From: Hemibagrus wyckioides
Taxonomy: Eukaryota; Chordata; Actinopteri; Siluriformes; Bagridae
Assembly: GCF_019097595.1 (NCBI RefSeq)
Contig: NC_080718.1
Span: 21,945,657 to 22,009,656, forward strand
Reading direction: 5' to 3'
DNA length: 64,000 nucleotides
Shown here: positions 33,486-43,822 of the stretch, piece by piece
Position numbering within the stretch: position 1 is the first letter of the stretch
Layout of the letters: each line of letters starts with the position of its first letter
The notes under the pieces: model-generated
Seen by the model: the letters and a program-made list of their open reading frames with translations, nothing else
Database searches by the model: none
Told to the model about the DNA's origin: nothing
Position numbers and translations under genes: made by a program

Positions 33486-33879
33486 TGTAGGAAAATGTAT
33501 TTTGATATCTGCTGTAACATACATTCCTTTCTGAATAATAATTTACATAACCCAGCTCTCAACACCAAATGGTGATCAAATCAGACAGTGATCAGGAACT
33601 GTGAACTAGCCTACAGTTGGGGGATTAAACTCTGGGGACCTTTCTCCCATTCAATGCTTTGTTTAAGAGTACCACGTCTAAGCTTCCATTAGCATACCAG
33701 GGAGTCGAACCTGTGAGGGCTACCTCCCCTTGGGGGAGTATCACCTCAAGGCTTTTGTATTGTCACACCTTCAAAGCCTGCCCACTCAAGCCCTTTAAAA
33801 CTGTAACTCATGTTCCTGTTCACTGGACTCGGTGACACCACTTCCGAGTCCCTTGGTCTGCTTTGGTGAATTCACAACA
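33486..33879. mobile_element. Solo LTR inserted in the 22-bp array
   Basis: The 394-bp segment begins TGTAGGAAAATG, ends TTCACAACA and is flanked by CCCC on both sides (33482-33485 and 33880-33883), consistent with a 4-bp target duplication. Removing it with one CCCC restores the array word GTAACCCCAAAG exactly. No coding sequence, second LTR or primer-binding site is present. A TTTAAAA box lies at about 33800. The family (gypsy-like or retrovirus-like) cannot be told from the sequence. Confidence 0.75.
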
Positions 33880-34010
33880 CCCCAAAGAACTGTAACCTGA
33901 AAGATGCCACATCTGTAAACCAGAAGTGTAACATCTTTATCTCCAAAGATGAAACATCTGTTACTCAAAAGTGTACCACTTATATCACAATGTCACATCC
34001 GTAAAAAACA
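33880..34010 (+). repeat. 22-bp minisatellite, right part
   Basis: Diverged continuation of the array at 33080-33485: CCCCAAAGAACTGTAACCTG, GATGCCACATCTGTAA, CAAAGATGAAACATCTGTTA. Confidence 0.85.
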
Positions 34011-34934
34011 ACACACCCAAAAACAAGGCTACATTTTCGTAATTTATTTACGTAATATATTTACATCAGATAACACTAATCAGTTCATATGACGTATAGA
34101 TCTTTAGAAATTTCAGACATGGTGCATTTTGGGTTATGTAGTTGAAATTGTGTAGTGTCTGCTCATGTAATGCCCTTCACTCCATGTATTTAGGATACTT
34201 AGTCACGTACAGTCAAAGAGGCCAGAGTCTAAAAAAAAAAAAAAAACGCATTAACTCCGTTGTGTCCACAAGATTATGTTTATGCAGCAGTCTTCAGCTG
34301 AAGATAGGCAGACATGATATGACCTTGAAATCTATGCTCTTAGCTGTCTAGCATAGATTTTTGTAATGGTTCAATCCACATGGACCTTTAGAGAAGACTC
34401 TGTCTCTCGCCATGTCCTACACTGGACAATTCAGAGCACTACAAATAACACTGTTGTATTTGAGACTGAAGTGAACGAGTTGCTTAGGCAGGTTGGATCA
34501 TAGCTCTACATAGAATGGAAATCTTGTTCTATCGCATAAGGTCGCTAGAAAGTAAAACATGACTGGAGGAGAATCTTCGGAAAACAATTTCTCTGCTCTT
34601 TTTATTCGTAAAAATTCGGAGACATCTGAAAGAACGTTGCTATGGTAACCCATTTTATTTTATTTTTTTTTGTGTATGGAGAGGTGTGAGGGTGCAAATC
34701 AATCAAACTAAATACCACATTGCATTTTGGGTAATATGTGGGTATAGTGTTTGTGTGAAATTAAATTCTAAAAATAGTGCACTTTAAGGTGAATAGGGTA
34801 TAGTTGTGAACACATTTTATTTATTTATTTATTTGAGGCCAAACTGAAGAAACATTTTTATAATACCAGTGTTTTAAACCCCCTCATTCTCTCTCATTTT
34901 CTTCCTCAGCTTTAACTGTGTCTTTTCTCTCTAG
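34011..34934. other. zdhhc14: Intron remainder before the next zdhhc14 exon
   Basis: An A run near 34230, a T run near 34660 and an unassigned dispersed-looking stretch near 34690-34800 (GTGCACTTTAAGGTGAATAG) are the only features. The intron ends TTTTCTCTCTAG. Confidence 0.5.
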
Positions 34935-35044
34935 ATTAAGGGCTCATGGTCAGCAAAAAGAGGGAAAGATAACTACAACCCTTACAGCTATGGAAATATC
35001 TTCACAAACTGTTGCGCAGCGCTCTGCGGTCCTCTTCCACCCAG
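34935..35044 (+). CDS. zdhhc14: zdhhc14 exon: juxtamembrane NPY and cysteine region
   Basis: The 110-nt exon follows TCTCTCTAG and ends CCCAG|GTAAGT. It encodes [20 protein letters not shown], then [17 protein letters not shown]. The NPY-x-G-x2-x2-N segment corresponds to the conserved C-terminal (PaCCT-like) motif of DHHC enzymes, which packs against the membrane domain. The adjacent CC pair is a plausible self-palmitoylation site, by inference. It ends two bases into a Ser codon completed by the next exon. The open frame continuing to 35118 is intron read-through. Confidence 0.96.
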
Positions 35045-35337
35045 GTAAGTTACTGAAGCTGTACCTTAAACTAGCACAATTACAGTCAGTAATTACAATC
35101 AGTCTATTTCATTCATAGTGCAAGTCTTTCAGATTACTCTGTAATACTACATTGCAATAAAACAAAACAAAAAAAAAACTACAAATGGTTCCCTAGACAA
35201 GCATTTGTGAATTTTTGCGAGCCTTTCTCAGACATTGTATGCGGTAAATGTCCTGTAAGGCTAAAAGATTATTTCCAGTGGTGAGTTCATCTGCTCTTAC
35301 GTCTCTTTGGAGGGATGTGCGTCCTGTTAGTATAACC

Positions 35338-35513
35338 TTTGGCAGACACCCTTATCCAGGGCAACTTACACTTTATCTCATTTTTTTTTATGCGACTGAG
35401 CAATTGAGGGTTAAAGGCCTTGTTTAGGAACCCAGCAGATTGGTGGACCTGGGATTCGAACTTACCTTCTGATCAAAAGTCCAACACCTTAACTATTAAG
35501 CTACCACATCCCT
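35338..35513 (-). mobile_element. tRNA-derived SINE, minus strand
   Basis: On + it reads GGCAGACACCCTTATCCAGG ... ACCCAGCAGATTGGTGGACC ... GGGATTCGAACTTACC ... AACACCTTAACTATTAAGCT. GGGATTCGAAC is the reverse complement of a tRNA-like B box (GTTCGAATCCC). Confidence 0.85.
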
Positions 35514-35519
35514 GTATGC

Positions 35520-35774
35520 ACATGCTGTTAAACATGTATTGAGAAAAATAATTTCTCATAGTCTTTATTAACGTAGTAGGAAAAGGACTAGCTAGCTTTA
35601 CATTACATTAAGTTGGCTTCCACGTTTTAGCCAAAATCACACTGGTGATTTTACTTCCCATTGGTTTAGATAATGAATTATCATCTGCCCGCTCCTGAAA
35701 GTACACTGTAAAGTATTTGGGCACTTGACCATCACTTCCATATGTATTTCTCAAACATCCCATTCTAACACAAT
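35520..35774. other. Intron sequence without recognisable elements
   Basis: Short unique intronic stretch; nothing recognised. Confidence 0.5.
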
Positions 35775-36170
35775 ACTCATTATTATTAGCACTTTGCTGT
35801 TATAATAGTTTTCTCAGTGTTCTGAGAAGGCTTTCCAATTGGGGGATTTGTGCTGATTCAGCCATCAGTGAAGTCAGGTGTTGATGCGGGGTTGAGGAAG
35901 TCTGGGTCAGCATTCCAGTTCATCGCACATGAACAGTGGGGGTTGATGTTAGAGATCTTTGCAAGCTACTCGAGTTCTTCCACTCCAACCATGTCTTCAT
36001 GAACCTCGCTTTCTTTGAGGCATTGTCATGCTGGGTCAGGTTTGGGCCTCTTAGTTGCTCTAATCTGAATCCTACAGCATAAAAAGACCATTGTGTGTTT
36101 CCGGCTTTGGGGCAAAAGTCTGAGGAAGACCCACAGATCAAACCTTTAACCATATAGTATATATGTTGTT
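35775..36170 (-). pseudogene. Diverged Tc1-like transposase remnant
   Basis: On + it reads as the antisense of a transposase 3' half (GAGAAGGCTTTCCAATTGGG, ... AGTTCTTCCACTCCAACCATGTCTTCATG, ... GGCATTGTCATGCTGGGTCAGG). It is a relative of the elements at 29118 and 38062 but much older, with several frame breaks. Confidence 0.7.
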
Positions 36171-36714
36171 GAAATACCACTGAAATTATGGAATACACAA
36201 TCAGTAGAGTTTCAGAATTCAGCATATGGAAGAACTGCTTGTTTTCTTCTTAGTGAATGTCATTAAATGTAAGATTCCTGATTGTTTTGTGGGCAAATGG
36301 TGAATAGTCCACTTCATTGTATTGATCTCATTAGATAAGTGCAAGTATTTTGGAGAGTTTCTTGTGATTATACACTTGCACAGGAACAGCTGTTGTGCCA
36401 TTAAGGCTTCCATTTTGTTTAACAGAGAGATTAAATGCAGATCTTCTGAATGTAGTTCTTCTTGGCTGCTGTGTTCTTAGCTAATATATTGTCTGGGCCT
36501 GATTTCTGCAATGCTAGTAAGCATTTCCATCATTCATTTTGATGAGAACGGCTTCATATCTGATAGCTCAACTCAATTAAGAAGCAAGTCTGTTATTTTC
36601 ACCTTCCTTTTGCACCGTCAACAAAGGGAGCACACTCCTGTATATTTCCAGCAGCTGACAGAACGGTTCTCTCAGCTGTTTTGCTGAGCACAAAGGTTAT
36701 TCCACATGTGCAGC
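36171..36714. other. Intron sequence without recognisable elements
   Basis: I found nothing to annotate. The minus-strand frame at 36219-36413 has no domain. Confidence 0.5.
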
Positions 36715-37145
36715 TCAAGAAAATAGAATATCAAGAAAACGTTCATTTTTTCCCCTCACAATTTAATTCAAACATAGAAACTCTTAGATATTTTAGACTT
36801 ATTACACATGAACTGACATATTTCAAGCCTTTTTTCCTTTTAATTTAGCTAATTATGGCTCACACTTCATGAAAATCAAGAATCCAGTATCTCAAAATAT
36901 TAGAATATTTCATAAGATAATCAAAGAAATGATTTATAATAGAGAAAAGTCAAACTTCTGAGTAAAGTATGTTCAATGTGGCGTAGCATGGAGGCCATCA
37001 GTCTGTGGTACTGCCGAGGTGTAATGGAAGCCCAGGTTGCTTTGATAGCAGCCTTCAGCTCATCTGTACTGCGGAGTCTGGAGTCTCTTCAACTTCCTTT
37101 GACAAAATAGCCCATAGATTTTCTCTAGGGTTCAGGTCAGGTGAG
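36715..37145. mobile_element. DNA transposon remnant (TCAAAATATTAGAATATTTC family)
   Basis: It contains CAAGAAAATAGAATATCAAG, CTCAAAATATTAGAATATTTC and an antisense transposase-like part (GGCGTAGCATGGAGGCCATC, AGATTTTCTCTAGGGTTCAGGTCAGGTGAG). The arrangement matches a dispersed teleost DNA transposon from memory. The rest of the element is missing. Confidence 0.6.
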
Positions 37146-37149
37146 TTTC

Positions 37150-37564
37150 TCACGTGCTTGTGATTGTTAATACTGTGTGCTGTTACCTGGATGATCAGTG
37201 ACTTTTAATGGTTCGAGATGGTTTCTCCACATATACAACTGTTGATCTTATTGTATCATGTTGCCTTCTTGGGCATCAGTGAACGTTTGCACTTTTTGTA
37301 ATAGTTTGTAAGTGTATCAGGCAATCCGTTGTCCTCAGTTTGAAAAGACGAATATCAACATCTTGTAGCTGCTGTTGGAGATCAAATATGTAGAAGATGT
37401 TGGATAAGCAAAGAGTCTGAAGGATTTTTCTAAAGAACTGTGGGCAACTTAACTGCTCAGGACAAAGAGACACACTGTCATAAAACAGAAAAACAAATCA
37501 TGCATGTCTAAACTTTGAGATGGTTCAGTTTTGTAACTTCAACTATCATGGCTTGTGGACTAGA
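37150..37564. other. Intron sequence between two transposon remnants
   Basis: No gene or named repeat recognised. Confidence 0.4.
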
Positions 37565-37920
37565 CTATACAGCTCTAGAGAAAAAAATAAAGAGATCATT
37601 GCCCAATCTCCATATCTGAAACCTATTGAAAACCTCTGGAATGTCATCAAGAGGAAGATGGATGGTCACAAACCATTAAGCAAAGCTGAGCTGTTTGCTT
37701 TTTTGCAAAAAGAGTGGTATAAAGTTCCCCAACAGCAATGTGAAAAACTGGTGGAGATCATGGAGCCAAAACGCATGCAAATCGGGGTTATTCCACCAAA
37801 TACTGATTTCTTAATGTTATTTAGCCAAAGCATTAACACAATTTGTTTACAAATTATTTGCATTTTGTTTTGTTTGAGTTATTAAAGCTCAGCAAATACT
37901 GCATGATCTACATTGATTTC
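37565..37920 (+). pseudogene. Deleted Tc1/mariner element with transposase C-terminus
   Basis: A terminal-repeat-like start (TATACAGCTCTAGAGAAAAAA) is fused directly to the transposase end: LKPIENLWNVIKRKMDGHKP, then LSKAELFAFLQKEWYKVP and QQCEKLVEIM. PIENLW is the usual context of the third catalytic residue. Most of the enzyme is deleted and no right-hand terminal repeat is clear. Confidence 0.8.
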
Positions 37921-37994
37921 ACTTTTTTTTTAAAAACTTTTTATAGCTGTGAAAACAGGAACATGTTCCACAGACCTTTCATAATATTATGTAT

Positions 37995-37997
<3 letters not shown>

Positions 37998-38061
<64 letters not shown>
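37998..38061. repeat. (TA)n microsatellite hosting a Tc1 insertion
   Basis: About 29 TA units follow GTATGTGTG and run up to CATACA, the left boundary of the Tc1-like element. Confidence 0.95.
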
Positions 38062-39309
38062 CACTATATTGCCAAAAGTATTCGCTCACCCATCCAAATA
38101 ATCAGAATCAGGTGTTCCAATCACTTCCATGGCCACAGGTGTATAAAATCAAGCACCTAGGCATGCAGACTGTTTTTACAAACATTTGTGAAAGAATGGG
38201 TCGCTCTCAGGAGCTCAGTGAATTCCAGCGTGGAACTGTGATAGGATGCCACCTGTGCAACAAATCCAGTCGTGAAATTTCCTTGCTCCTAAATATTCCA
38301 CAGTCAACTGTCAGCTGTATTATAAGAACGTGGAAGTGTTTGGGAACGACAGCAAGGTAGCCACGAAGTGGTAGGCCACGTAAACTGACGGAGCGGGGTC
38401 AGTGGATGCTGAGGCGCATAGTGCGAAGAGGTCGCCAACTTTCTGCAGAGTCAATCGCTACAGACCTCCAAACTTCATGTGGCCTTCAGATTAGCTCAAG
38501 AACAGTGCGCAGAGAGCTTCATGGAATGGGTTTCCATGGCCGAGCAGCTGCATCCAAGCCATACATCACCAAGTGCAATGCAAAGCGTCGGATGCAGTGG
38601 TGTAAAGCACGCTGCCACTGGACTCTAGAGCAGTGGAGACGCGTTCTCTGGAGTGACGAATCGCGCTTCTCCATCTGGCAATCTGATGGACGAGTCTGGG
38701 TTTGGCGGTTGCCAGGAGAACGGTACTTGTCTGACTGCATTGTGCCAAGTGTAAAGTTTGGTGGAGGGGGGATTATGGTGTGGGGTTGTTTTTCAGGAGC
38801 TGGGCTTGGTCCCTTAGTTCCAGTGAAAGGAACTCTGAATGCTTCAGCATACCAAGACATTTTGGACAATTCCATGCTCCCAACTTTGTGGGAACAGTTT
38901 GGAGCTGGCCCCTTCCTCTTCCAACATGACTGTGCACCAGTGCACAAAGCAAGGTCCATAAAGACATGGATGACAGAGTCTGGTGTGGATGAACTTGACT
39001 GGCCTGCACAGAATCCTGACCTCAACACGATAGAACACCTTTGGGATGAATTAGAGCGGAGACTGCAAACCAGGCCTTATCACCCAACATCAGTGCCTGA
39101 CCCAACAAATGCTCTTCTAGAAGAATGGTCAAAAATTCCCATAAACACACTCCTAAACCTTGTGGACAGCCTTCCCAGAAGAGTTGAAGCTGTTATAGCT
39201 GCAAAGGGTGGACCGACGTCATATTGAACCCTATGGATTAGGAATGGGATGTCACTTAAGTTCATATGCGAGTCAAGGCAGGTGAGCGAATACTTTTGGC
39301 AATATAGTG
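38062..39309 (+). mobile_element. Tc1-like transposon, full length, inactivated
   Basis: It has exactly the same length (1248 bp), ends and TA flanks as the element at 29118-30365, with no insertions or deletions between them. It lies at the edge of a (TA)n tract in intron 35045-42949. Its transposase frame is closed by a nonsense codon. Confidence 0.96.
38196..39227 (+). pseudogene. Tc1-like transposase with nonsense codon at position 55
   Basis: It is the counterpart of the intact transposase at 29252-30283. TAG at 38358-38360 replaces Arg55 because four adjacent bases differ (CTCG to GGTA), and the preceding Thr54 becomes Arg. After the stop the frame continues intact to TSY, and all three catalytic acids remain. 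Other visible changes are S30L, V108L, Pro to Thr just before the third catalytic residue (DLNTIE), and a dense cluster near 39064-39115. An internal ATG at 38406 would lack the first DNA-binding helices, so the copy is probably dead. Confidence 0.93.
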
Positions 39310-39855
39310 TATATATATGTTAGTAACCGTTGTCTAATGTCTGTGATGTAAGAGAAGTGAAACAATTCAGGATAACCTGATATTGGCAAATAATGAACTT
39401 CTTACTTCCCTGTTGTTATTTAATTGTTTTTCCTAAAACACCACACCATTTTTTTTGTTGCTTAATGCGAGTATACAAAGTGGGGGGAAAAAGACAGCGG
39501 CTCTGGAAATATTCATGTGATCTGTACAGTATTACAGTTAGTAAGTGGTACAGTATTACAGTTATCATTACAGACTACCTGATAGTCATATCACATGCAA
39601 ATTCCACATCGGTGTGAAGATTGCCATCTCAAAGGGAGCCGCTTATCTGACTACGATTTGCAAGACCTGCAGGAGCACGTTGGGAGCCGATGCTGATTGC
39701 GATGAACAGCAAAACACTCAGACTAGAATCTGTGCTCATTTCCACACAACTTTAACCTTTATATTTGTTACACAATATAGACTATTGATTCTGTTACTCG
39801 CAGAAGCCTGCCTTATTCCAATAAAGATACATATGGATTTCTATAAAGGTATGTA
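39310..39855. other. Intron sequence without recognisable elements
   Basis: Contains GTACAGTATTACAGTTA twice (near 39524 and 39547) but no gene or element that I recognise. Confidence 0.5.
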
Positions 39856-40330
39856 CACCGATCAGGCATAACATTATGACCACCTGCCTAATATTGTGTT
39901 GGTCCCCCTTTTGCTGCCAAAATAACCCTGACCCGTCGAGGCATGGACTCCACTAGATCCCTGAATGTGTGCTGTGGTATCTGGCACCAAGATGTTTACA
40001 GCAGATCCTTTAACTCCTGTAAGTTGTGTGGTGGGGCTTACAGGACTTACCACTTCTGATAGATACTGACCACTGAAGACCGGGAACACCCCAGAAGAGC
40101 TGCTGTTTTTGAGATGCTCTGATCCAGTCATCTAACCATTACAATTTGGCCCTTGTCAAACTCGCTCAAATCCTTACGCTTGCCCGTTTTTCCTGCTTCT
40201 AACACATCAACTTTGAGGACAAAATGTTAATTTGCTGCCTAATATATCCCACCCACTAACAGGTTCCATGATGAGGAGATCATCAGTCTTATTCACTTGA
40301 CCTGTCAGTGGTCATAATGTTACTCTAACC
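39856..40330. mobile_element. Non-autonomous DNA transposon with CATAATGTTA ends
   Basis: The left end is CACCGATCAGGCATAACATT then ATGACCACC, next to TA. The right end has the inverted word GTGGTCATAATGTTA, then decays. The inner text (GACCCGTCGAGGCATGGACTCCACTAG) matches a common fish repeat from memory. No intact transposase. Confidence 0.65.
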
Positions 40331-40479
40331 ATTTTTCTCAGTAAATATATTTCTAAAGGTGCTATTGACATGATAGTTTGATAGAGAGTTTTCACCAGAT
40401 GTTGGTAACAACCGATGCAATCCATATATGCAAAGAAATCAAACCACAGATGTCCATAAATTAAGTTATTGTGTAATGA

Positions 40480-40705
40480 CTTAGGGAAAAAGTATTGAAC
40501 ACATGAAGAAAGGGAGGTGCAAAAAGGCATGGAAAGCCAAAAGCAATCCTGCCTGTTGTCAGTGCCAATTAATATCAGCTGGCCCCATTGGTCCCAATTG
40601 CTGGCCTATAAAAAGAGGTCTCATTACCAAGGTGTCACACAAGAAACATCTCATGATGGCTAAAAGCAAAAAGCTCTCTCAAGATCTTGCAACCTTCGCA
40701 AGCTA
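40480..40705 (+). mobile_element. 5' fragment of a Tc1-like element
   Basis: It includes AAAGTATTGAACACATGAAG, CCAATTGCTGGCCTATAAAAAG and a transposase start-like ATGGCTAAAAGCAAAAAGCT (MAKSKKLSQDL). The frame is then lost. Only the first ~220 bp of the element remain. Confidence 0.7.
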
Positions 40706-40709
40706 TATA

Positions 40710-41560
40710 GCGCTATATGAATAAAAAATGAGCTGCAAGTCCAAATATTCTGATGAAGACCTGGGTGGTGTATGATCTCTTGTTTCCCTTCATGTCTGCT
40801 CTGTGCCTGAAGCCTCTACGTGCCTGAAGCCTCTACGTGCCTCATGAAGTCAGCTTTACATCATTCTATATACAGATAATCCTTATCACATCTTATCTCC
40901 ACTTCAGCACAGCATTTCTTTTGGCTGCATTATGGCTTTTGCTTTGTGCTTCCAAACTGTCTCACGCATGTTAAGAGTCCAGAGAAAGGATCATTTAGCA
41001 AGACCATTTAGCCTGGACCGGCTGGGTTCTTATAGTCCAGTTGGTAGACATTAAAAAAAGTTGGGTTTTTTTGTGTGTGCGAATATCTGAGAGAGAGAGG
41101 GAGGGAGAGAGACAGAGGAAGAGAGATTCATTCTCAAAATAAAACCTGCTTGGTATGATTTATAAAACATATACAGCATGATCCTGGCACATGCTGTGGC
41201 TCTGTACTGAAAACTGAAACACAGTGGATGTCAGGTTCTGTAAACCCGTCTGCCTGGAATCAGGAGTTTTTATGGTCCGATTATAAAATTGCATGGAATA
41301 AAGTTCTCCATCAGCATCCCTGATTTCAGTCTTATCAGTCTCACACCCCCACTGATGTATATTGTATAGATAGCTGCTGAATTATTGGCACGTTTTCGTG
41401 CTTCGTCTCATAATAAAAATATGAGCAACCTAGGAGAAATCAAATATTTACGTACGTAGCAAAAATGCATGAAGATTCTTTCAGTTTTTACAAACAAACT
41501 CTCTACAAGCAAATCTCGACGTGGCCAGTAACAGAGCAGAACACATGCTGTGGATGCATT
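40710..41560. other. Intron sequence without recognisable elements
   Basis: Holds a duplicated 20-bp word (GCCTGAAGCCTCTACGTGCC at about 40805 and 40825) and a short GA-rich tract near 41090. No gene is seen. Confidence 0.5.
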
Positions 41561-41564
41561 TACC

Positions 41565-42330
41565 GTCCACTTTATTAGGAACACCTGTAACCCTACACAT
41601 TTATTTACATTTCTGGCATTTGGCAGATGCTCTTATCCAGAGCAACTTACAGTTTATCTCATTTTATACAACTGAGCAATTGAGGGTTAAGGGCCTTGCT
41701 CAAGGGCTCAGTAGTGGCAGCTTGGTGGACCTGGGATTCAATCTCACAACCTTTCTGATCACCTTAACCACTAAGCTATCACATCCCCATTCATGCAGTT
41801 ATCTAATCAGCCAATCATGTTACAGCTGTGAAATGCTTAATCTTGTAGACACAGGTCACTGTTCACATCAAACATCCACTGGACATCTGAAGATTTCAAA
41901 AAAAAAGAAAGGAAACCAGGAGATGTTTCGTTTATGTGAGAGCCCACTGTAGCCTCAGATTCCTATTCTTGCTGGACAGTGTGCTGTCTCATGGATCGTT
42001 GTGTTGTGAGATGCTTTTCTTCTCACCGTGGTTGTAAATTGTGGTTATTCGAGATATCGTTGTCCACCTATCAGCTTAAAACAGCCTTGTCACAGACCCA
42101 CTGCTTACTTGGATGGTTTATGGTTGTTTACACCATTCTGGTTGAAGATCATCAGTTTCTGAAAAACAGCTCGTCTGGCACCAACCACCATAACAAGGTC
42201 AAAGTTACAGAGATCACATTTTCCCCCACTTCTGATGTTTGATGTGAACATGAACTGAAGCAAGACCTGTATCTGCTTGTGTTTATATGTTCTGTCACAC
42301 GATTGGCTGGTTGTATAACTGCATGAATGT
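41565..42330. mobile_element. Foldback element interrupted by a SINE
   Basis: The left arm reads GTCCACTTTATTAGGAACACC, then a SINE (41604-41789), then CATGCAGTTATCTAATCAGC, CAATCATGTTACAGC and TTCACATCAAACATC. The right arm is its inverse: GATGTTTGATGTGAACATGA, then GATTGGCTGGTTGTATAACTGCATGAA. It is the same family as 13621-14181. Confidence 0.75.
41604..41789 (-). mobile_element. tRNA-derived SINE nested in the foldback element
   Basis: On + it reads CATTTGGCAGATGCTCTTATCC ... AAGGGCCTTGCTCAAGGGC ... GGCAGCTTGGTGGACCTGGG ... ACCTTAACCACTAAGCTATC. It splits the left arm of the surrounding element, so it inserted later. Confidence 0.85.
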
Positions 42331-42842
42331 ATCAGGACAATGTTTGGACACCCTGAAATAAATGGTTCAAGTTGTTGTTAAGTGGCACTGCAATAAATAT
42401 GCACTGTACACTAATCCGCTGAATATACACTGAACCCTTCTGTCTCAGTGTGATGCCAATTATAAATGATGTATTGTCAAGTGACCTCTGCTTTGGCCAG
42501 GCATTCGTTTAAAGTGGACTCGGTGGATAAACAGGATTTCAGTTGGTCATTAACTTTCTCTGCTCTGAGCCCTCTGTGCCAGTCTGAAACCTCACCATAG
42601 ACTCACTGATTGTTTGGATGCTACTACAAGCCTGGTTTTTAATCATCCCTGGTCTCTTAGCAGATTTATTGTAGTGGATCAGTGCCAGATTTTTGAATAG
42701 GTCCTATGTGGTAACAGTAACTCTACAGTACCATGAAGTGCGTCATTCTTTTGTCCACTCTTCTCTCATACTGTGTACCATTTACTGACTTTAAATGCTG
42801 CCTTGTGTGTGTCATTTGTCTTTGACATGTTTAGTTATAACC

Positions 42843-42874
<32 letters not shown>

Positions 42875-42949
42875 GGTTTTATGCTGCTAATTCAGCATCT
42901 CAATTTTATGTGACTGCATCTCAGTAGGCTTTTGTGTTTGTCCTCACAG
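42331..42949. other. zdhhc14: Intron end with (GAT)n tract
   Basis: An (ATG)n run of about nine units lies at 42845-42874. The intron ends TTGTCCTCACAG. Nothing else recognised. Confidence 0.6.
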
Positions 42950-43052
42950 TCTCATCGACAGAAGAGGCTTGGTCCTGCCCGAGACGCTGCAGCCTGCACC
43001 GCCCACGAATGGTATCACAATGTACGGTGCCACTCAGTCCCACACCCGCATG
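42950..43052 (+). CDS. zdhhc14: zdhhc14 exon: C-terminal tail, part 1
   Basis: The 103-nt exon follows TGTCCTCACAG and ends CGCATG|GTGAGT. It encodes LIDRRGLVLPETLQPAPPTN and then GITMYGATQSHTRM. The GITMYGATQS stretch is diagnostic of ZDHHC14 relative to ZDHHC9, as I recall the families. One leading base completes the Ser codon of the previous exon, followed by 34 codons. A read-through frame to 43180 is not coding. Confidence 0.95.
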
Positions 43053-43180
43053 GTGAGTGTGAACTCAATGTGCCGCGACATGGAACTCACCACCACATGA
43101 TATACAAAAGAGCTGCACTGACACTCCCTTCTGCAGTGCTGTGGGGTAATTTAGTGAAAGTAAAAAGACGTTCTGTTTAA

Positions 43181-43822
43181 GAAAGAAAGAACAGAAAATG
43201 GAAGGAAACAAGGATAGAAGGATGGAAAGAAAAAAGAAAGAAAGGAAAGAAAGAAAGTAGGAAGGAAAGAGAGAAATAGAGAAAGGAAGAGAAAGAGAGG
43301 GAAGAAGGAAAGAGAGGAAGGGAGGAAGGAAGAAGGAAAGAAAGAAATGATAAAAGGAAAGAAAAAAGAGAAGGAAGGAAGGATGGATTAAGGGAAGGAA
43401 GGGAGGATGGATTAAGGGAGGGAAGGACGGAAGAATTAAGGGAAGAAAGGACCAAAGAATTAAGGGAAGGAAAGACGGAAGAATTAAGGGAAGGAATGAA
43501 CGAAGGAAGAATTAAGGGCAGGAAGAATTAAGGGAAGGAAGGACGGAAGAATTAAGGGAAGGAAGGAAGAATTATGGGAAGGAAGGAAGGAAGAATTATG
43601 GGAAGGAAGGAAGGAAGAATTAAGAGAAGGAAGGAATGAAGAATTAAGAGAAGGAAGAATTAAGGGAAGGGAGGAAGGAAGAATTAAGAGAATGAAAAAG
43701 AATTAAGGGAAGGAAGAAAGGAAGAATTAAGGGAAGGAAGGAAGAATTAAGGGAAGGGAGGGAGAGAAGGGAAGGAAGGGAGAGAAGGGAAGGAAGGGAG
43801 GTAGGGATGAAAGGAAGGAAGT
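43181..43822. repeat. GGAA / GGAAGAATTAAGGGAA purine array
   Basis: GGAA and GAAA tetramers pass into a 15-25-bp unit GGAAGGAAGAATTAAGGGAA from about 43380. It lies 130 bp after the donor of the preceding exon, with purines on the zdhhc14 coding strand. Confidence 0.95.
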
